Origin: Giardia muris
Taxonomy: Eukaryota; Fornicata; Diplomonadida; Hexamitidae
Reading direction: 5' to 3'
Assembly: GCA_006247105.1 (NCBI GenBank)
Contig: CM016927.1
Location: forward strand, 62,001 to 126,000
Length of the DNA: 64,000 nt
Part shown: positions 35,955 to 45,680 of the stretch, piece by piece
How positions within the stretch are numbered: position 1 is the stretch's first letter
How the letters are laid out: every line of letters starts with the position of its first letter
The notes under the pieces: model-generated
The model's input: the letters and a program-made list of their open reading frames with translations, nothing else
Told to the model about the DNA's origin: nothing
Databases searched by the model: none
Position numbers and translations under genes: made by a program

Positions 35955-36625
35955 ATGGTTCAATTACCATTTCTACTCGGAATCCATACGTCCCTACTGA
36001 TAATCACACTCAGTAGTACTCGCGACGATCGACCGCTCCTCCGGGAGGGCAGTACCGGAGATCGACGTCCTCGAGGGCTCGGTGGAGGTGAAGGCTCGAG
36101 CTACGGGAGAGTGCGAGGCAAACTCAAAGTTCACCATCCCGGGGGTTGAGGGGGAGTTCTGCAAGAAGTGTTCGACTGAGTCGGAGGCCCCGATCGATGG
36201 GGTGTGTGGGGCGACTACTGCTGTCACGGGTGCTACTTGTGATAAGGGTGTCTGCACAGTATGTGGAACGGGGAACTACTTCCTGTTCGAGGGAGGCTGT
36301 TATGACCAGACCAAGGCCCCTGGGAGTAAGCTCTGCAAGACGGCTGCCAGTGGTCAGTGTACAGCGAAGGCCGATAAGATAGAGGGGGTGTTCGTCAAGG
36401 ACAACAACCTCTACCTCTGTAACGATGCGACAAATGGAGGAAAAGAGAACTGCGGGACGTGCACCTACGCCTCGAACGCCTTCACGTGCTCGGAGTGCCT
36501 CGAGGCCACCACTCTTCCTCCTCTTCTCCCGTCACCTGTACGAAGTGCGTCCTCTCCAACTGTGTATCCCGTCCAGACAGCAAGGACGTCTGCACGACCT
36601 GCCTCAACGGCTTCCAGGGGTTATG
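35955..36625 (+). pseudogene. Broken variant-specific surface protein gene: leader plus N-terminal part
   Basis: An ATG at 35955 opens a hydrophobic leader (MVQLPFLLGIHTSLLIITLSS) that fits a signal peptide. The VSP body then continues in the next frame (shift between about 36005 and 36022): '...IDRSSGRAVPEIDVLE...' and a Cys-rich part with CxxC pairs, 'GNYFLFEGGCY' and 'CKTAASGQC'. A second shift between about 36510 and 36530 moves the frame again ('CTKCVLSNCVS', 'CTTCLNGF'). Similarity stops near 36625, with no membrane anchor or CRGK tail. I call it a 5' VSP fragment with two frameshifts and no 3' end. The first part shares an 82-bp near-identical segment with the VSP at 47000. Sequencing error could explain a frameshift but not the missing C-terminus. 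Confidence 0.75.
36019..36100 (+). repeat. 82-bp VSP repeat, copy 1 (partner 47003-47084)
   Basis: Ungapped 82-bp match to 47003-47084 with 4 mismatches by eye, encoding the segment around 'SSGRAVPEIDVLE' just after the leader. It marks shared ancestry or gene conversion between the broken and the open VSP copies. Confidence 0.85.
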
Positions 36626-36666
36626 GATGCGATCGGGCCAGCTTGTGGGGGCGAGGAGGCCTCAAC

Positions 36667-36811
36667 GAGCACCCCGAGGAGAGCTGTGGGCCTCCCGTCC
36701 TCGGGGCAGGTAGGTGGTAGTGGTTGGATGCCCAGAGTGTCGGATGGTATGGGAGGAGGAGCCTCAGTGGAAGGCTTGTGAAAGTGGACGTTTGATGTTC
36801 AAAAATGTCCG
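36667..36811 (+). repeat. 5'-flank inverted repeat, left arm (partner 45547-45680, inverted)
   Basis: The ~140 nt before and including the ATG of the ankyrin-kinase gene match the reverse complement of 45547-45680, the 5' flank of the ankyrin/coiled-coil gene. The stretch from 'gagcaccccgaggagag' through 'ggatgcccagagtgtc' is near-identical. This arm carries about 11 extra bases near 36748-36758 and differs in the last bases before 'aaaaATGTCCG'. It includes the likely promoter of both genes. Confidence 0.85.
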
Positions 36812-39342
36812 TTACAGACTTGATGAAGGCGGCTAGGGATGGCAACCTCGAGGACGTGAAAAGGAACCTCAGTCAGGCTGGGAAGAAGGACGAAGATGGT
36901 TGGACGGCCCTGATGTGTGCCTCATCCTGTCCCAACTGCATCCCCCTCCTCGAAGAAGAGATTGGGATACAGAACAACGATGGATTGACCACATTGATGT
37001 TGTCCGTTCTTAACGGCAAAACAGACTGCGTTCGACTCCTCCTCTTCGAGACAGGGAAACAGACGAGAAAGGAATGGATTGATTTTCCCCCCGGAACGAC
37101 CGCACTCATGATGGCAGCTCACCGAAACCGCCCCGAAGTCGTCAAACTCCTCCTTCCCTATGAGCAGGGACTGAAGGACTCCAAAGGTCATACAGCTCAA
37201 TGGCATGCGAACAATGGGGTATCGTGGGGAGGAGACTTCACCCAGGTCCGCCAGCTCCTGGAGAACGAGGGTACGGAACGACTTCCTCCCCCGAAAGAGC
37301 AACCATCGCTTATGGCATCTGCAATCACCGGAGACATCGAGGGAGTCAGGAAGCACTTGGATCATGTTGGATATCAGGATCCGACTGGGACGACGACCCT
37401 GATGATGGCTGCAGGATATGGCCACTCTGATTGCATCCTCTTCTTAGAGAAAGAGATCGGGATGCAGAATAACGATGGTAAGACGGCCTTGATGAAGGCT
37501 GCAATGAAGGGTCGCTCCAATTTCATTCCCCTCCTCGAGAAGGAGCTTGGGATGCAGGACAACCATGGATTGACCGCGCTGATGTTGGCGGCCTTCAACG
37601 GGCACTCCGATTGCATACCTCTACTCAAGGAAGAGATTGGGAAGAGGGGCAAAAATGGTGAGACAGCATTGATGCTAGCAGCAAAATATGGCCACGTCAG
37701 TTGCATCCCCCTACTTGAGAGAGAGATCGGGATGCAGAGCAACGACGGGTGGACAGCCCTGATGCTGGCTGCATACAACGGGAGGACAGACTGTGTTAAG
37801 GTCCTTCTCTCTGAGGCGGGGAAGCAGTCAATGGAAAAATGGAATGATGGTCTCAATTTCTATCTTCCTGGAACGACGGCTCTCATGATCGCAGCCCGTC
37901 GGAACCATCCTGAGATGATTGAACTTATCCTCCCTTATGAACAGGGAATGGAAGATTCCAAGGGACATACTGCTCAATGGTACACAAATAACGGTGATTT
38001 AGGTGAGGATGACTTCACCAGTGTTCGTGAGCTCCTCAAGAATGAGGGAACGGAAAGAATTCATCCACCATCGAATCTTGGTGAGGTGCTTAGACTCCAG
38101 GAGCACCTTAGCAAACTCACAACTGAGAATGATACCCTCAAAATGGAACTTGCAGACCGGAAGGCCCGAATCCTCGCCCTCGAGAAGGAGAACGCTCGAC
38201 TGAAGAACGAATACTTCATCTCATCCGCCATCCAGGGAGACCTCAGCACACTCCGAAGGCACCTCGACCAGGCGGGACAGAAGGACTCCTCAGGCATGAC
38301 GGCCCTGATGCACGCCGCCTCCCGAGGCCAGACCGAGGTCGTCCGCCTCCTCCGGCCCCTCGAGGCCCGCCTTCAGGACGGGAGGGGATGGACGGCCCTG
38401 ATGCATGCAGTGGGGAGAGGACACGAGGAGTGCGTCGGCCTCCTCCTTCTGGAGAGGGACCTGAAGGACGGGGAGGGCAGGACAGCAGAGGATGTCGCCA
38501 ACGGCCTTCCCGATGGGAAGAAGAAGATCACGCCCCTCCTCAGAAAGAAGGTCCACCTCCCCGACCTTCCCGATGAGCTCTCGTCCTTCCAGCCCACCTG
38601 GAGGCTCGGAAGGGGGGCCTTCGGGACCGTCTTCTCCGCCTGGTCCGAGGAGCACGGGAACTGCGCCCTGAAGGTCGTCGAGTACGAGGAGATGGAGAGG
38701 ACGATCGTCGACTCCCTCCGAAGGGAGATGGGGACCATTCCCTCCCTCGAGCACCCCCACGTCCTCCGCTACCACCGGGTGCACGACGACCCGGACAACG
38801 GGACCGCCTACCTCGTGATGGAGTGGTGCTCCGGGACGCTCCTCGACGAGGTCCGGGGGCGCGGGGAGAGGGGAGAGCCCTTCAGGGACGAGGAGGTGTG
38901 GAGATGCCTTCGGGAGATGGCGAGCGGTCTTGCCTACCTCCACGAGAAGAGACTTGTCCACAGGGACCTGAAACCTGCGAACGTCTTCCTTGCCCCGGAC
39001 GGTCGGTGCATTCTTGGGGACTTCGGGGTTGCAAGAACGCTCGGGGACTCTTCTCGAATGAATACACATACAGGGACAGATTTATACATGGCCCCCGAAA
39101 TCCACCAAGGGAAGAGGTATGACAATTCCGTCGACGTCTGGGCCCTGGGAGTAGTGGCGCATGAGTTGTGCACTGGTGAGCTCCCGTTCTTCACAGTGCC
39201 CGCGATTCTTGAGAGAGGCCCTCCAGCCATCGAGAACAGAGATGGGGGGCTTGTTACTCTCATCTCCCGGATGCTATCGAAGGACCCCGAAGACCGTCCG
39301 ACAGCACAGGACGTCCTCGAGGAGGCGGAGAGGCACCAGTGA
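36805..39342 (+). CDS. Ankyrin-repeat protein kinase, NEK-like, with intact catalytic motifs (845 aa)
   Basis: Residues 1-415 are ankyrin repeats organised in larger modules. Each ends with 'PGTTALMMAA', then 'LLLPYEQG', then a 'SKGHTAQWHANNG' stretch and 'LLENEGTER'. A coiled-coil of about 45 residues follows ('LSKLTTENDTLKMELADRK'), then two more ankyrin repeats. A kinase domain of about 250 residues closes the protein, with GRGAFGTVF, K623 (ALK), HRDLKPAN (D721), DFG (D739) and APE. All key residues are present, so it should be active, unlike the relative at 24086-26191. NEK-type kinases act on the cytoskeleton and cell cycle; Giardia has many. The ATG at 36805 follows 'ttcaaaa'. Its 5' flank and first ~40 codons are closely related to those of the inverted gene ending at 45553. 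GC content rises in the kinase part. Confidence 0.93.
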   Translation: MSVTDLMKAARDGNLEDVKRNLSQAGKKDEDGWTALMCASSCPNCIPLLEEEIGIQNNDGLTTLMLSVLNGKTDCVRLLLFETGKQTRKEWIDFPPGTTALMMAAHRNRPEVVKLLLPYEQGLKDSKGHTAQWHANNGVSWGGDFTQVRQLLENEGTERLPPPKEQPSLMASAITGDIEGVRKHLDHVGYQDPTGTTTLMMAAGYGHSDCILFLEKEIGMQNNDGKTALMKAAMKGRSNFIPLLEKELGMQDNHGLTALMLAAFNGHSDCIPLLKEEIGKRGKNGETALMLAAKYGHVSCIPLLEREIGMQSNDGWTALMLAAYNGRTDCVKVLLSEAGKQSMEKWNDGLNFYLPGTTALMIAARRNHPEMIELILPYEQGMEDSKGHTAQWYTNNGDLGEDDFTSVRELLKNEGTERIHPPSNLGEVLRLQEHLSKLTTENDTLKMELADRKARILALEKENARLKNEYFISSAIQGDLSTLRRHLDQAGQKDSSGMTALMHAASRGQTEVVRLLRPLEARLQDGRGWTALMHAVGRGHEECVGLLLLERDLKDGEGRTAEDVANGLPDGKKKITPLLRKKVHLPDLPDELSSFQPTWRLGRGAFGTVFSAWSEEHGNCALKVVEYEEMERTIVDSLRREMGTIPSLEHPHVLRYHRVHDDPDNGTAYLVMEWCSGTLLDEVRGRGERGEPFRDEEVWRCLREMASGLAYLHEKRLVHRDLKPANVFLAPDGRCILGDFGVARTLGDSSRMNTHTGTDLYMAPEIHQGKRYDNSVDVWALGVVAHELCTGELPFFTVPAILERGPPAIENRDGGLVTLISRMLSKDPEDRPTAQDVLEEAERHQ

Positions 39343-42300
39343 CGAGTCCTGGGGATCGTGCTCCATCAGGACGGACGAAGGACGTGTGAATAGCTGAGGA
39401 GGAGCACCCTCGTCCCATGCCCCCACTGGGAGAGGGAAGGGTTGTGGGCGTCCAATCCTCCTCGGAGCACCGCTTCAAAAGGGAGGAAGGGGCAGGGATT
39501 TGACTGATGAGTACTCGCCTCCCCTTCGATGGCACTGCGACGACGTGCAGGACTGGAGACGTCCTCTTCGGGCTGCTACCATGTCAGCTCGACCAGTCCC
39601 GTCTGCAAGGGAATGGATAAGACTGACGTCTCCAAGTGCACCTGTGAGGGACCACTTCGACAGCAGTCCCAAGACCTGCAAGACGTGCTTCCCAGCCCCC
39701 GGAGGCGTCAGGATGCGGGATGACGACACCTTCCTCTTCAAGGGGACAGTCAGTCGTCCTCCTGCAGAGCTCTTGGGTGTTCGGGGCCTTGAGGATCGCT
39801 TCTGATCATGGTCGGGGAAAAGAGGCGTATCAAGGAACCGTCAGAGGACTCAGCTCTTCCGGATGGAGTGAAGAAGACCCCGAGCCTCCCTCAGAAGGTC
39901 TGTTGATCCTCCTCACATTTCAGGTCCCCAACGGAGAGGACAGTGTCATCAGAATCCTCAATGATGAAGCCTTTGAGCCTTCTGACCAACCCCATCGATC
40001 ATCGAGACGTCCACGAGGTGACCATCATCGTTGACTGGCCAGGGCCATGGCAGCTTCCCGTCACAGGCCTCGTCAGTCCCGGTTCCCCTCTGCCAGTCCG
40101 GGATCGGTCATGAGGGACGTACTATATGCCCCGGCGAGCACAGGTCCCACGAGTCCCCAGCATCCATGCAGGGCTGCAGGCTCCGATGGGCGGATGGATG
40201 ATGGAGAAGATGTCGATACCACCGTCATCGCCATGGGCAGCTTGCTCGCGTTCGGTGCCGCCACCGCGCCACAAGGGGAGCTCCTGAGGTGCACACGCTC
40301 CTTTATGGGTGCTGGGAGGGGCCCGTCCGGGTCCATGCTTCTCTTCCACCGTCGGAGAGGGATGACGAACCTCCAGTATCAGAGGCCATCCGCTCCTCCC
40401 CACAGATGGCTCGACAGCGAGGAGCAGGCCCGGATGCTTGAAGGCGCCTGCCCCCTGTGCCTCGAGTGTGAGCAGATGGTCGGCTGCAACCGCCTCCGCT
40501 GTCTGGAAGCGATGATCAACCACGTCGGCCGGGGGTACATACCTGCTGTCCCGCAGTGAGCGCCTGACTCCTGCTGGCGAGCTGGAGTGATTCCTATCTC
40601 CGGGCTGGGTTCCACTGCCGGCTACCCGACGTACCTGTGCGGATCATTGTCCAATACGTCCGAGATGATGTGGAGGATGGGACCGCATGAGCAGCGACGA
40701 CAACCTCCCGTCCAGTGAGCACCCTTCAGCCTGACCACCTACGGGAGCCTCGGGGGGCCTCGGCCCTAGTCCCGGCCACCAGGACAGCTCTATGCAGGCC
40801 GACATGCCCATACTGCTGGCCAGCTAACAGCTCCCGTAGTTACCGAGCTGCCCCGTTCCTCTCCGGTCGTCTCCCTTCCCCATCCCCTGTGTCCTTAGGA
40901 TCCTTGCTCTCCTGGAAGCCCTCATCGTCCAGAAGTGAGGAGACTCGGATCTAAGTGATGCCAGATGCAGTCCGTGAATGTGCTCGAGGGGACCGTAGCA
41001 GCTGGGTTCATACGTCGGGATGCCTGGACAGGATAGACCTGCCCATTGTGGGTGCCATCAGGCCTCAGGTTGGACCGGACGTCTCGAGGTCGTAGTATGA
41101 GACCCCGGAAGCACTCGTGATGGGGCTGCCGTTCTGGGTCGAGACGGGAAAACCGGAAGGGAGGTGACCCCGTTCCCTGTGTGCGACCTCCAGGCACGTG
41201 TTTCGGTCCTCCCCATGTCCCCGGGCCTCCTGGTCGCATCTCAAGGAGGTCCTCGATGAAGTCCGGTCGTCACGGCACGTCAGAGGCCTGGTTGGGAGAC
41301 GCCTCCCCGAACCCCCTCGTGGGACGGTCCGATCGGTCCTGTACGTGCAGGCGTCTAGGAGGTGGGAAGGGTAGGATGCCACTCTATACGCGTACCTACC
41401 AGTCTGAAGGCGTCCGTCTTGCTCCGGCCCTCCCACCACTTGACCTGCCTCCGATTCCCTGCATGTTGCTGACAGGATGACCTCGGATGAAGAGTCGTCC
41501 GAGGTGGAGATAACGGAGACCTCCTTGGCGTCCGTGTTGGGAAGGGGTCAGACGGACGACCGGGAGCACGTCCCTGCAGGAGGAGCTCCCCAATGGCAAA
41601 GGTCTCGGGGCGTTCGTATTCTCCTCCTCCTCGGGCGTGTGATGACAGCCCCACTCGAACGATATCCGTGCAAGGGTGGACAAGGAGGTCCTCGTGGCTT
41701 CAAGAAGGGTTCCAGAAGGAGGCAGGGATCCGACGACAAGGGGACGATCAGAGTCGGAGGCCGAGTTGGGGCGAGGAGGGGACGAACCAGTGGCTGGTGT
41801 ATCAGGCTCAGGGTTCGAGAGCGAGGGGATCCATAAGGTCGGACAGGACTCGTGCTCCATCCGATGATCGAACTCAGAGGTTCCATGTCCCCCCGACGTC
41901 CTCAGCTGATGGTGGACCTCCCGATGCCACCACAGTCGGGAAGGAGGTAGAACGTGTCCTTCCACGAACCGACTGACGCCCACTCCGTTCGACTCGGGCA
42001 GTCTTCCCTGTGCATGAGGACCCGTCGTCGTGGATGCTGTCATCCCCGAGGATCCTCAGTGCATCGTGGGACGACCAAGGAGGATACTGTCCATGGTGGC
42101 GTCGACCCGTGCACCTCACGCTCCTCGAACAGACTCCAGTTCGTGGCACGGCCCACGACCTGGTGCCCTTCCCTGCTCTCCATCCATGCCCCCAGACAGA
42201 TCTGAGGAGGCTGGCCCTCCTTCATGGAGACGGGTTGGGATCAACCGGGGCTCATGGTCGTCCTCTCGTCCCCTCCCGTGATCCCGTTCACTCCTCTTGA

Positions 42301-42421
42301 TCGAAGGACGAAGACCGGGGCACTAGACGATGACCGTTGATCCCGGAGGCCCATAGGAGGACCGACGGGGACTCCTTCATCCGGCCGGGCCTTCCGACCT
42401 CCTGCTCCTGCCGGATGCAGG
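39343..42421. other. 3.1-kb stretch without a credible gene
   Basis: This is far longer than any other spacer in the window. Open frames up to ~215 codons occur on both strands, but they are low-complexity and rich in Arg, Pro, Ser and Gly, with no recognisable domain and mutual overlap, as expected of GC-rich non-coding DNA. The only recognisable content is a VSP-like scrap near 39559-39700. A Cys-containing string near 40440-40510 ('CPLCLECEQMVGCNRLRC') could be another decayed VSP piece, but this is weak. Confidence 0.6.
39559..39700 (+). pseudogene. VSP gene scrap
   Basis: One frame reads 'SSGCYHVSSTSPVCKGMD' and then 'KTDVSKCTCEG'. This parallels the intact VSP segment 'GGCYEAKAGSPVCTATDA' ... 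'TDTFKCTTCGDG' near 47330-47420. About 10 codons later the frame is lost and similarity resumes in another frame ('HFDSSPKTCKTCF', compare 'YYDSN..CK.C' in VSPs). No start, no anchor and no tail are present. It shows that the gene-poor stretch was at least partly built from decayed surface-antigen sequence. Confidence 0.6.
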
Positions 42422-45400
42422 TCATCCAGTGGGCGTTCCAAGGCCCTGGGGGTGGTTGGTGAGCCTGCCCCCGACAGCAGCGAGGTTCTGGAGGAGGATC
42501 CTCTTCTCCTCCTCCACCTCCTCGAGGCGTCTCCGAAGGTCTTTCATGTCATGGCCCTCGGTCCTCAATTGGGTAACCTCCTTCTCGAAGACGAGGTTCT
42601 GGGCCTTCTGGTCTGAAAGTGCTCTCTTGAAGGATTCGTTGGTCTTGGAGAGCTGCTCCTGAAGGGTCCCCTTCTCGGTGGTGAGGGAGTTGATGAGGGC
42701 TCGATTCTGGTCAGAGGCCTTTCGAAGGTCCTCGTTCATCTCCGCATGCCTCTTGGACTCATCGATGGCATTGTCGAGCTGCTGTTTGAGTGAGGAGACT
42801 TCTGCAGTTAGCTGATCGATCTGAGCCTTGTCCTGTCGTTCCCTGTCCTCGAACTGTTTGTGGAGGGCGTCCTTCTCCTCGCTGGTCTTGGCGAGCTGGG
42901 CTTTGAGGGAGGACATCTCTTGATTCATCTGGGAGAGCCTCTCCTCTGCTTCTTCTTGCGCCTTCTTGGAGGAGGATAGCTGCTCCTGAAGAGAAGTGTT
43001 CTCTGTGCGTAGGTGGGAGATCTTGTTGTCCTGCTTGAGTGTTGTGCTTTCCATCTCAGTGAGCTGGTTCTTGAGAGAAGTGATCTCTTCCCTCGCCTCA
43101 GTAAGACTCTTCTCGGCCTCCTGTGCTCTCTTGTTCAGGGCCTCGTTCAGCTCGTGATTCTTCTTGGCCTCTTCGTTGGCCTTCTGGAGTTGCTGTTTAA
43201 GGGAGGAGACTTCCTGATTCAGTTGGGATAGCTCATTCTTCATTTCCTCATGTGCATTCTTGAAGGAGGAGAGGTCTTTCCTGAGAGACTCATTCTCAGT
43301 GGTGAGCTCATCAACACACTCTCGAAGCTCAAGCATTTCAGCAGGGTTCGATGGATGAGGGAGGCGAGTTGTCCCTTCGTTCTCGAGGAGCCTTCGGACT
43401 TGGGTATAGTCTCCTCTCTTTGGATCCCCGTTGTTCGCATACCATTGAGCTGTGTGACTATTAGAATCGGTCAGTCCCTGTTCGTATGGGAGAAGGAGCT
43501 CAACGATATCGGGGTAGTTCTCGTGGGCTGCCATCATGAGAGCGGTCGTTCCGGGGGGAAAGTCCTTCCATCCTCTCGTCGACTGACTCCCCACTTCAGA
43601 GAGGAGGAGTCGGACGCAGTCTGTCTTTCCGTTGTGGGCGGCCCACATCAGTGCAGTCCGTCCCCAGTCGTCCCGCATCCCAATCTCCCCCTCGAGGAGA
43701 GGAATGCAGTCGGAATGGCCTTCCTTTGCGGCATGCATCAGGGCCGTCCAGCCATCGTTGTCCTGGAGCCCGAACTCCTTCTCGAGTAGGGGGATGCAGT
43801 TGGCTTGCCCCAAACAGGCGGCATACATCAGGGCTGTCTTTCCAGTCGAGTCCTGATATCCCGCGTGGTCCAGATGTTTCTGGGCTCCCTCGACGTCTCC
43901 CGTCATGACGGACTTCAAGAACATTATCAGCCCCTTGGGAGGCGGGGGTGCGCGTTCTGTACCCTCGTTCTCGAGGAACTTGCGGACCTGGGTGAAGTCT
44001 CCTCTCTCTGAACTGTTGTTTGCATGCCATTGAGCTGTGTGCCCTTCGGAATCCTTCAGTCCCTGTTCGCATGGAAGAAGGAGCTCAACAACCTCGGGGT
44101 AGTTGAAGTAGGCTGCGAGCATGAGAGCAGTCGTTCCGGGAAGGAAGGTGACTGTTTTGCCATTCAAGGTGATCGTAATATTCTTTGTTGTCTGCTTCCC
44201 CGCCTCTGAGAGGAGGAGCCGGACGGAGTCTGTCTTTCCATTAAGAGCAGCTAGCATCAAGGCAGTCAATCCACTGTTGTTCTGAAGCCCGATCTCCTTC
44301 TCAAGTAGGGGTATGAAGCCAGTGCGGCCATTTCTTGCGGCTAGCATCAGGGCTGTCATTCCATTCAGATCCTGGTAGCCCGTGTAGCTCACATACTTCT
44401 TAACTCCCTCGATATCTCCGGCCGTCACATAAATACAGAGCAATATCGATTCTTTTGGTGGGAGAGGAGCACGTTTTGTCCCTTCGTTCTCGAGGAGCTC
44501 ATTGACTCGGGTGAAGTCGCCTCCCCACGATACCCCATTGTTCGCATGCCATTGAGCATTGTGACCTTTGGAGTCCTTCAGTCCCTGTTCGTAGGGGAGG
44601 AGAAGCTCAACAACCTCGGGGTGGTTGTAGTAGACCGCCATCATGAGAGCGGTTGTCCCGGGAGGATAAGCGTTAAAAAAGTCAGTCCATTCCTTCGTTG
44701 TTTGCTTCCCTGCCTCTGAGAGGAGGAGTCGAATGCAGTCTGTCTTGTCATGGCAGATGGCATACATCAGTGCGGTCCATCCATCATTGTTCTGCATCCC
44801 AATCTCCTTTTCGAGGAGAAGTATGCAACTGGTGTGGCCATTCCGGGCTGCCATCATGAGTGCAGTCGCTCCAGAAGGGAATCCATACCATTTCTTCGTC
44901 GCCTGAACTCCAACCTCGGAGAGGAGGAGCCGGACGGAGTCTGTACGGCCATTGTAGGCTGCTAGCATCAATGCGGTCAATCCACCGTTGCTCTGCATCC
45001 CAATCTCCTTCTCAAGAAGGGGGATGTGCTTGGAGTCGCATGCAATCTTCATCAGGGCCGTCTCGCCATCTTTATCCTGCATCCCGAGCTCTCCTTCGAG
45101 AAGGAGGATGCAGTTGGCGTGGCCTCCTCTTGCGGCATACATTAGGGCTGTCTGCCCAGCGCTGTCCTTCATTCCCCGTTCGTAGGGGAGAAGGAGTTCA
45201 ACGATATCGGGGTGGTTCTCGTGGGCTGCAAGCATGAGAGCGGTCGTTCCGGGAGGATAGTCGGAAAAGTAATGCCATTCCTCTGTCGTCTGTTTCCTAG
45301 CTTCAGAAAGGAGGAGTCTGGCACAGTCTGTCTTTCCATTACGGGCGGCATGCATCAGTGCGGTCCATCTCCTGTTGTCCCGCATCCTGATCTCATTCTC

Positions 45401-45553
45401 GAGGAATGGAATGCAGTTGGCGTGACCCCTCATTGCAGCCTTCATTAAGGCCGTCCATCCATATCCATCCTTCCTCCCAACCTGATTGAAGTTCCTTTTC
45501 ACGTCCTCAAGATCTCCTCTCCCGGCCGCCCTCATCAAAGCTGTCTCGGACAT
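42422..45553 (-). CDS. Ankyrin-repeat protein with long C-terminal coiled coil (1043 aa)
   Basis: About 740 residues of ankyrin repeats are arranged in four or so long modules that recur with the same closing strings ('PPGTTALMMAA', 'LLLPYEQGLKDS', 'HTAQWHANN', 'LLENEGT'). They are followed by roughly 270 residues of heptad coiled coil rich in Leu/Glu/Lys ('NQEVSSLKQQLQKANEEAK', 'KAQEEAEERLSQMNQEMSS'), ending near 'LRRRLEEVEEEKRILLQNL'. There is no kinase domain. The N-terminus (MSETALMRAAGRGDLEDVKRN) and the whole 5' flank are close to those of the ankyrin-kinase gene at 36805, in inverted orientation. Where the kinase paralogue goes from coiled coil to ankyrin and kinase, this one extends the coil instead. 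It is likely a scaffold; the partner is unknown. ATG 45553 has the same 'caaaa' context as the paralogue. Confidence 0.88.
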   Translation of the reverse strand: MSETALMRAAGRGDLEDVKRNFNQVGRKDGYGWTALMKAAMRGHANCIPFLENEIRMRDNRRWTALMHAARNGKTDCARLLLSEARKQTTEEWHYFSDYPPGTTALMLAAHENHPDIVELLLPYERGMKDSAGQTALMYAARGGHANCILLLEGELGMQDKDGETALMKIACDSKHIPLLEKEIGMQSNGGLTALMLAAYNGRTDSVRLLLSEVGVQATKKWYGFPSGATALMMAARNGHTSCILLLEKEIGMQNNDGWTALMYAICHDKTDCIRLLLSEAGKQTTKEWTDFFNAYPPGTTALMMAVYYNHPEVVELLLPYEQGLKDSKGHNAQWHANNGVSWGGDFTRVNELLENEGTKRAPLPPKESILLCIYVTAGDIEGVKKYVSYTGYQDLNGMTALMLAARNGRTGFIPLLEKEIGLQNNSGLTALMLAALNGKTDSVRLLLSEAGKQTTKNITITLNGKTVTFLPGTTALMLAAYFNYPEVVELLLPCEQGLKDSEGHTAQWHANNSSERGDFTQVRKFLENEGTERAPPPPKGLIMFLKSVMTGDVEGAQKHLDHAGYQDSTGKTALMYAACLGQANCIPLLEKEFGLQDNDGWTALMHAAKEGHSDCIPLLEGEIGMRDDWGRTALMWAAHNGKTDCVRLLLSEVGSQSTRGWKDFPPGTTALMMAAHENYPDIVELLLPYEQGLTDSNSHTAQWYANNGDPKRGDYTQVRRLLENEGTTRLPHPSNPAEMLELRECVDELTTENESLRKDLSSFKNAHEEMKNELSQLNQEVSSLKQQLQKANEEAKKNHELNEALNKRAQEAEKSLTEAREEITSLKNQLTEMESTTLKQDNKISHLRTENTSLQEQLSSSKKAQEEAEERLSQMNQEMSSLKAQLAKTSEEKDALHKQFEDRERQDKAQIDQLTAEVSSLKQQLDNAIDESKRHAEMNEDLRKASDQNRALINSLTTEKGTLQEQLSKTNESFKRALSDQKAQNLVFEKEVTQLRTEGHDMKDLRRRLEEVEEEKRILLQNLAAVGGRLTNHPQGLGTPTG

Positions 45554-45680
45554 TTTTGAGAATCAGGCATCCACTTTCACAAGCCTTCCACTGAGGCCCC
45601 CATCTGACACTCTGGGCATCCAACCACTACCACCTACCTGCCCCGAGGACGGGAGGCCCACAGCTCTCCTCGGGGTGCTC
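45547..45680 (-). repeat. 5'-flank inverted repeat, right arm (partner 36667-36811)
   Basis: Reading the minus strand from 45680, the sequence follows the plus strand from 36667: 'gagcaccccgaggagagc', 'tgggcctcccgtcctcg', 'ggtagtggttggatgccc', then a short gap, then 'gcctcagtggaaggcttgtg' and the ATG. It carries the probable promoter of the ankyrin/coiled-coil gene. Confidence 0.85.

Noticed and set aside
38290..39069. 259-codon open frame on the minus strand
   Set aside because: Antisense of the intact kinase domain; Pro/Gly/Leu/Val-rich without motifs.
36805..39342. Bacterial origin of the kinase part because of higher GC
   Set aside because: The kinase is a typical eukaryotic NEK-type domain with close relatives in the same window; the GC rise is local codon choice.
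41396..42043. 215-codon open frame on the minus strand in the gene-poor tract
   Set aside because: Low-complexity Ser/Pro/Arg/Gly content, overlapped by several equally open frames, no recognisable domain or A-rich start context.
42430..45553. Repeated DNA words at regular spacing, considered as a CRISPR-like or satellite array
   Set aside because: The repeats follow the ankyrin protein repeats in frame and have no constant repeat/spacer structure.
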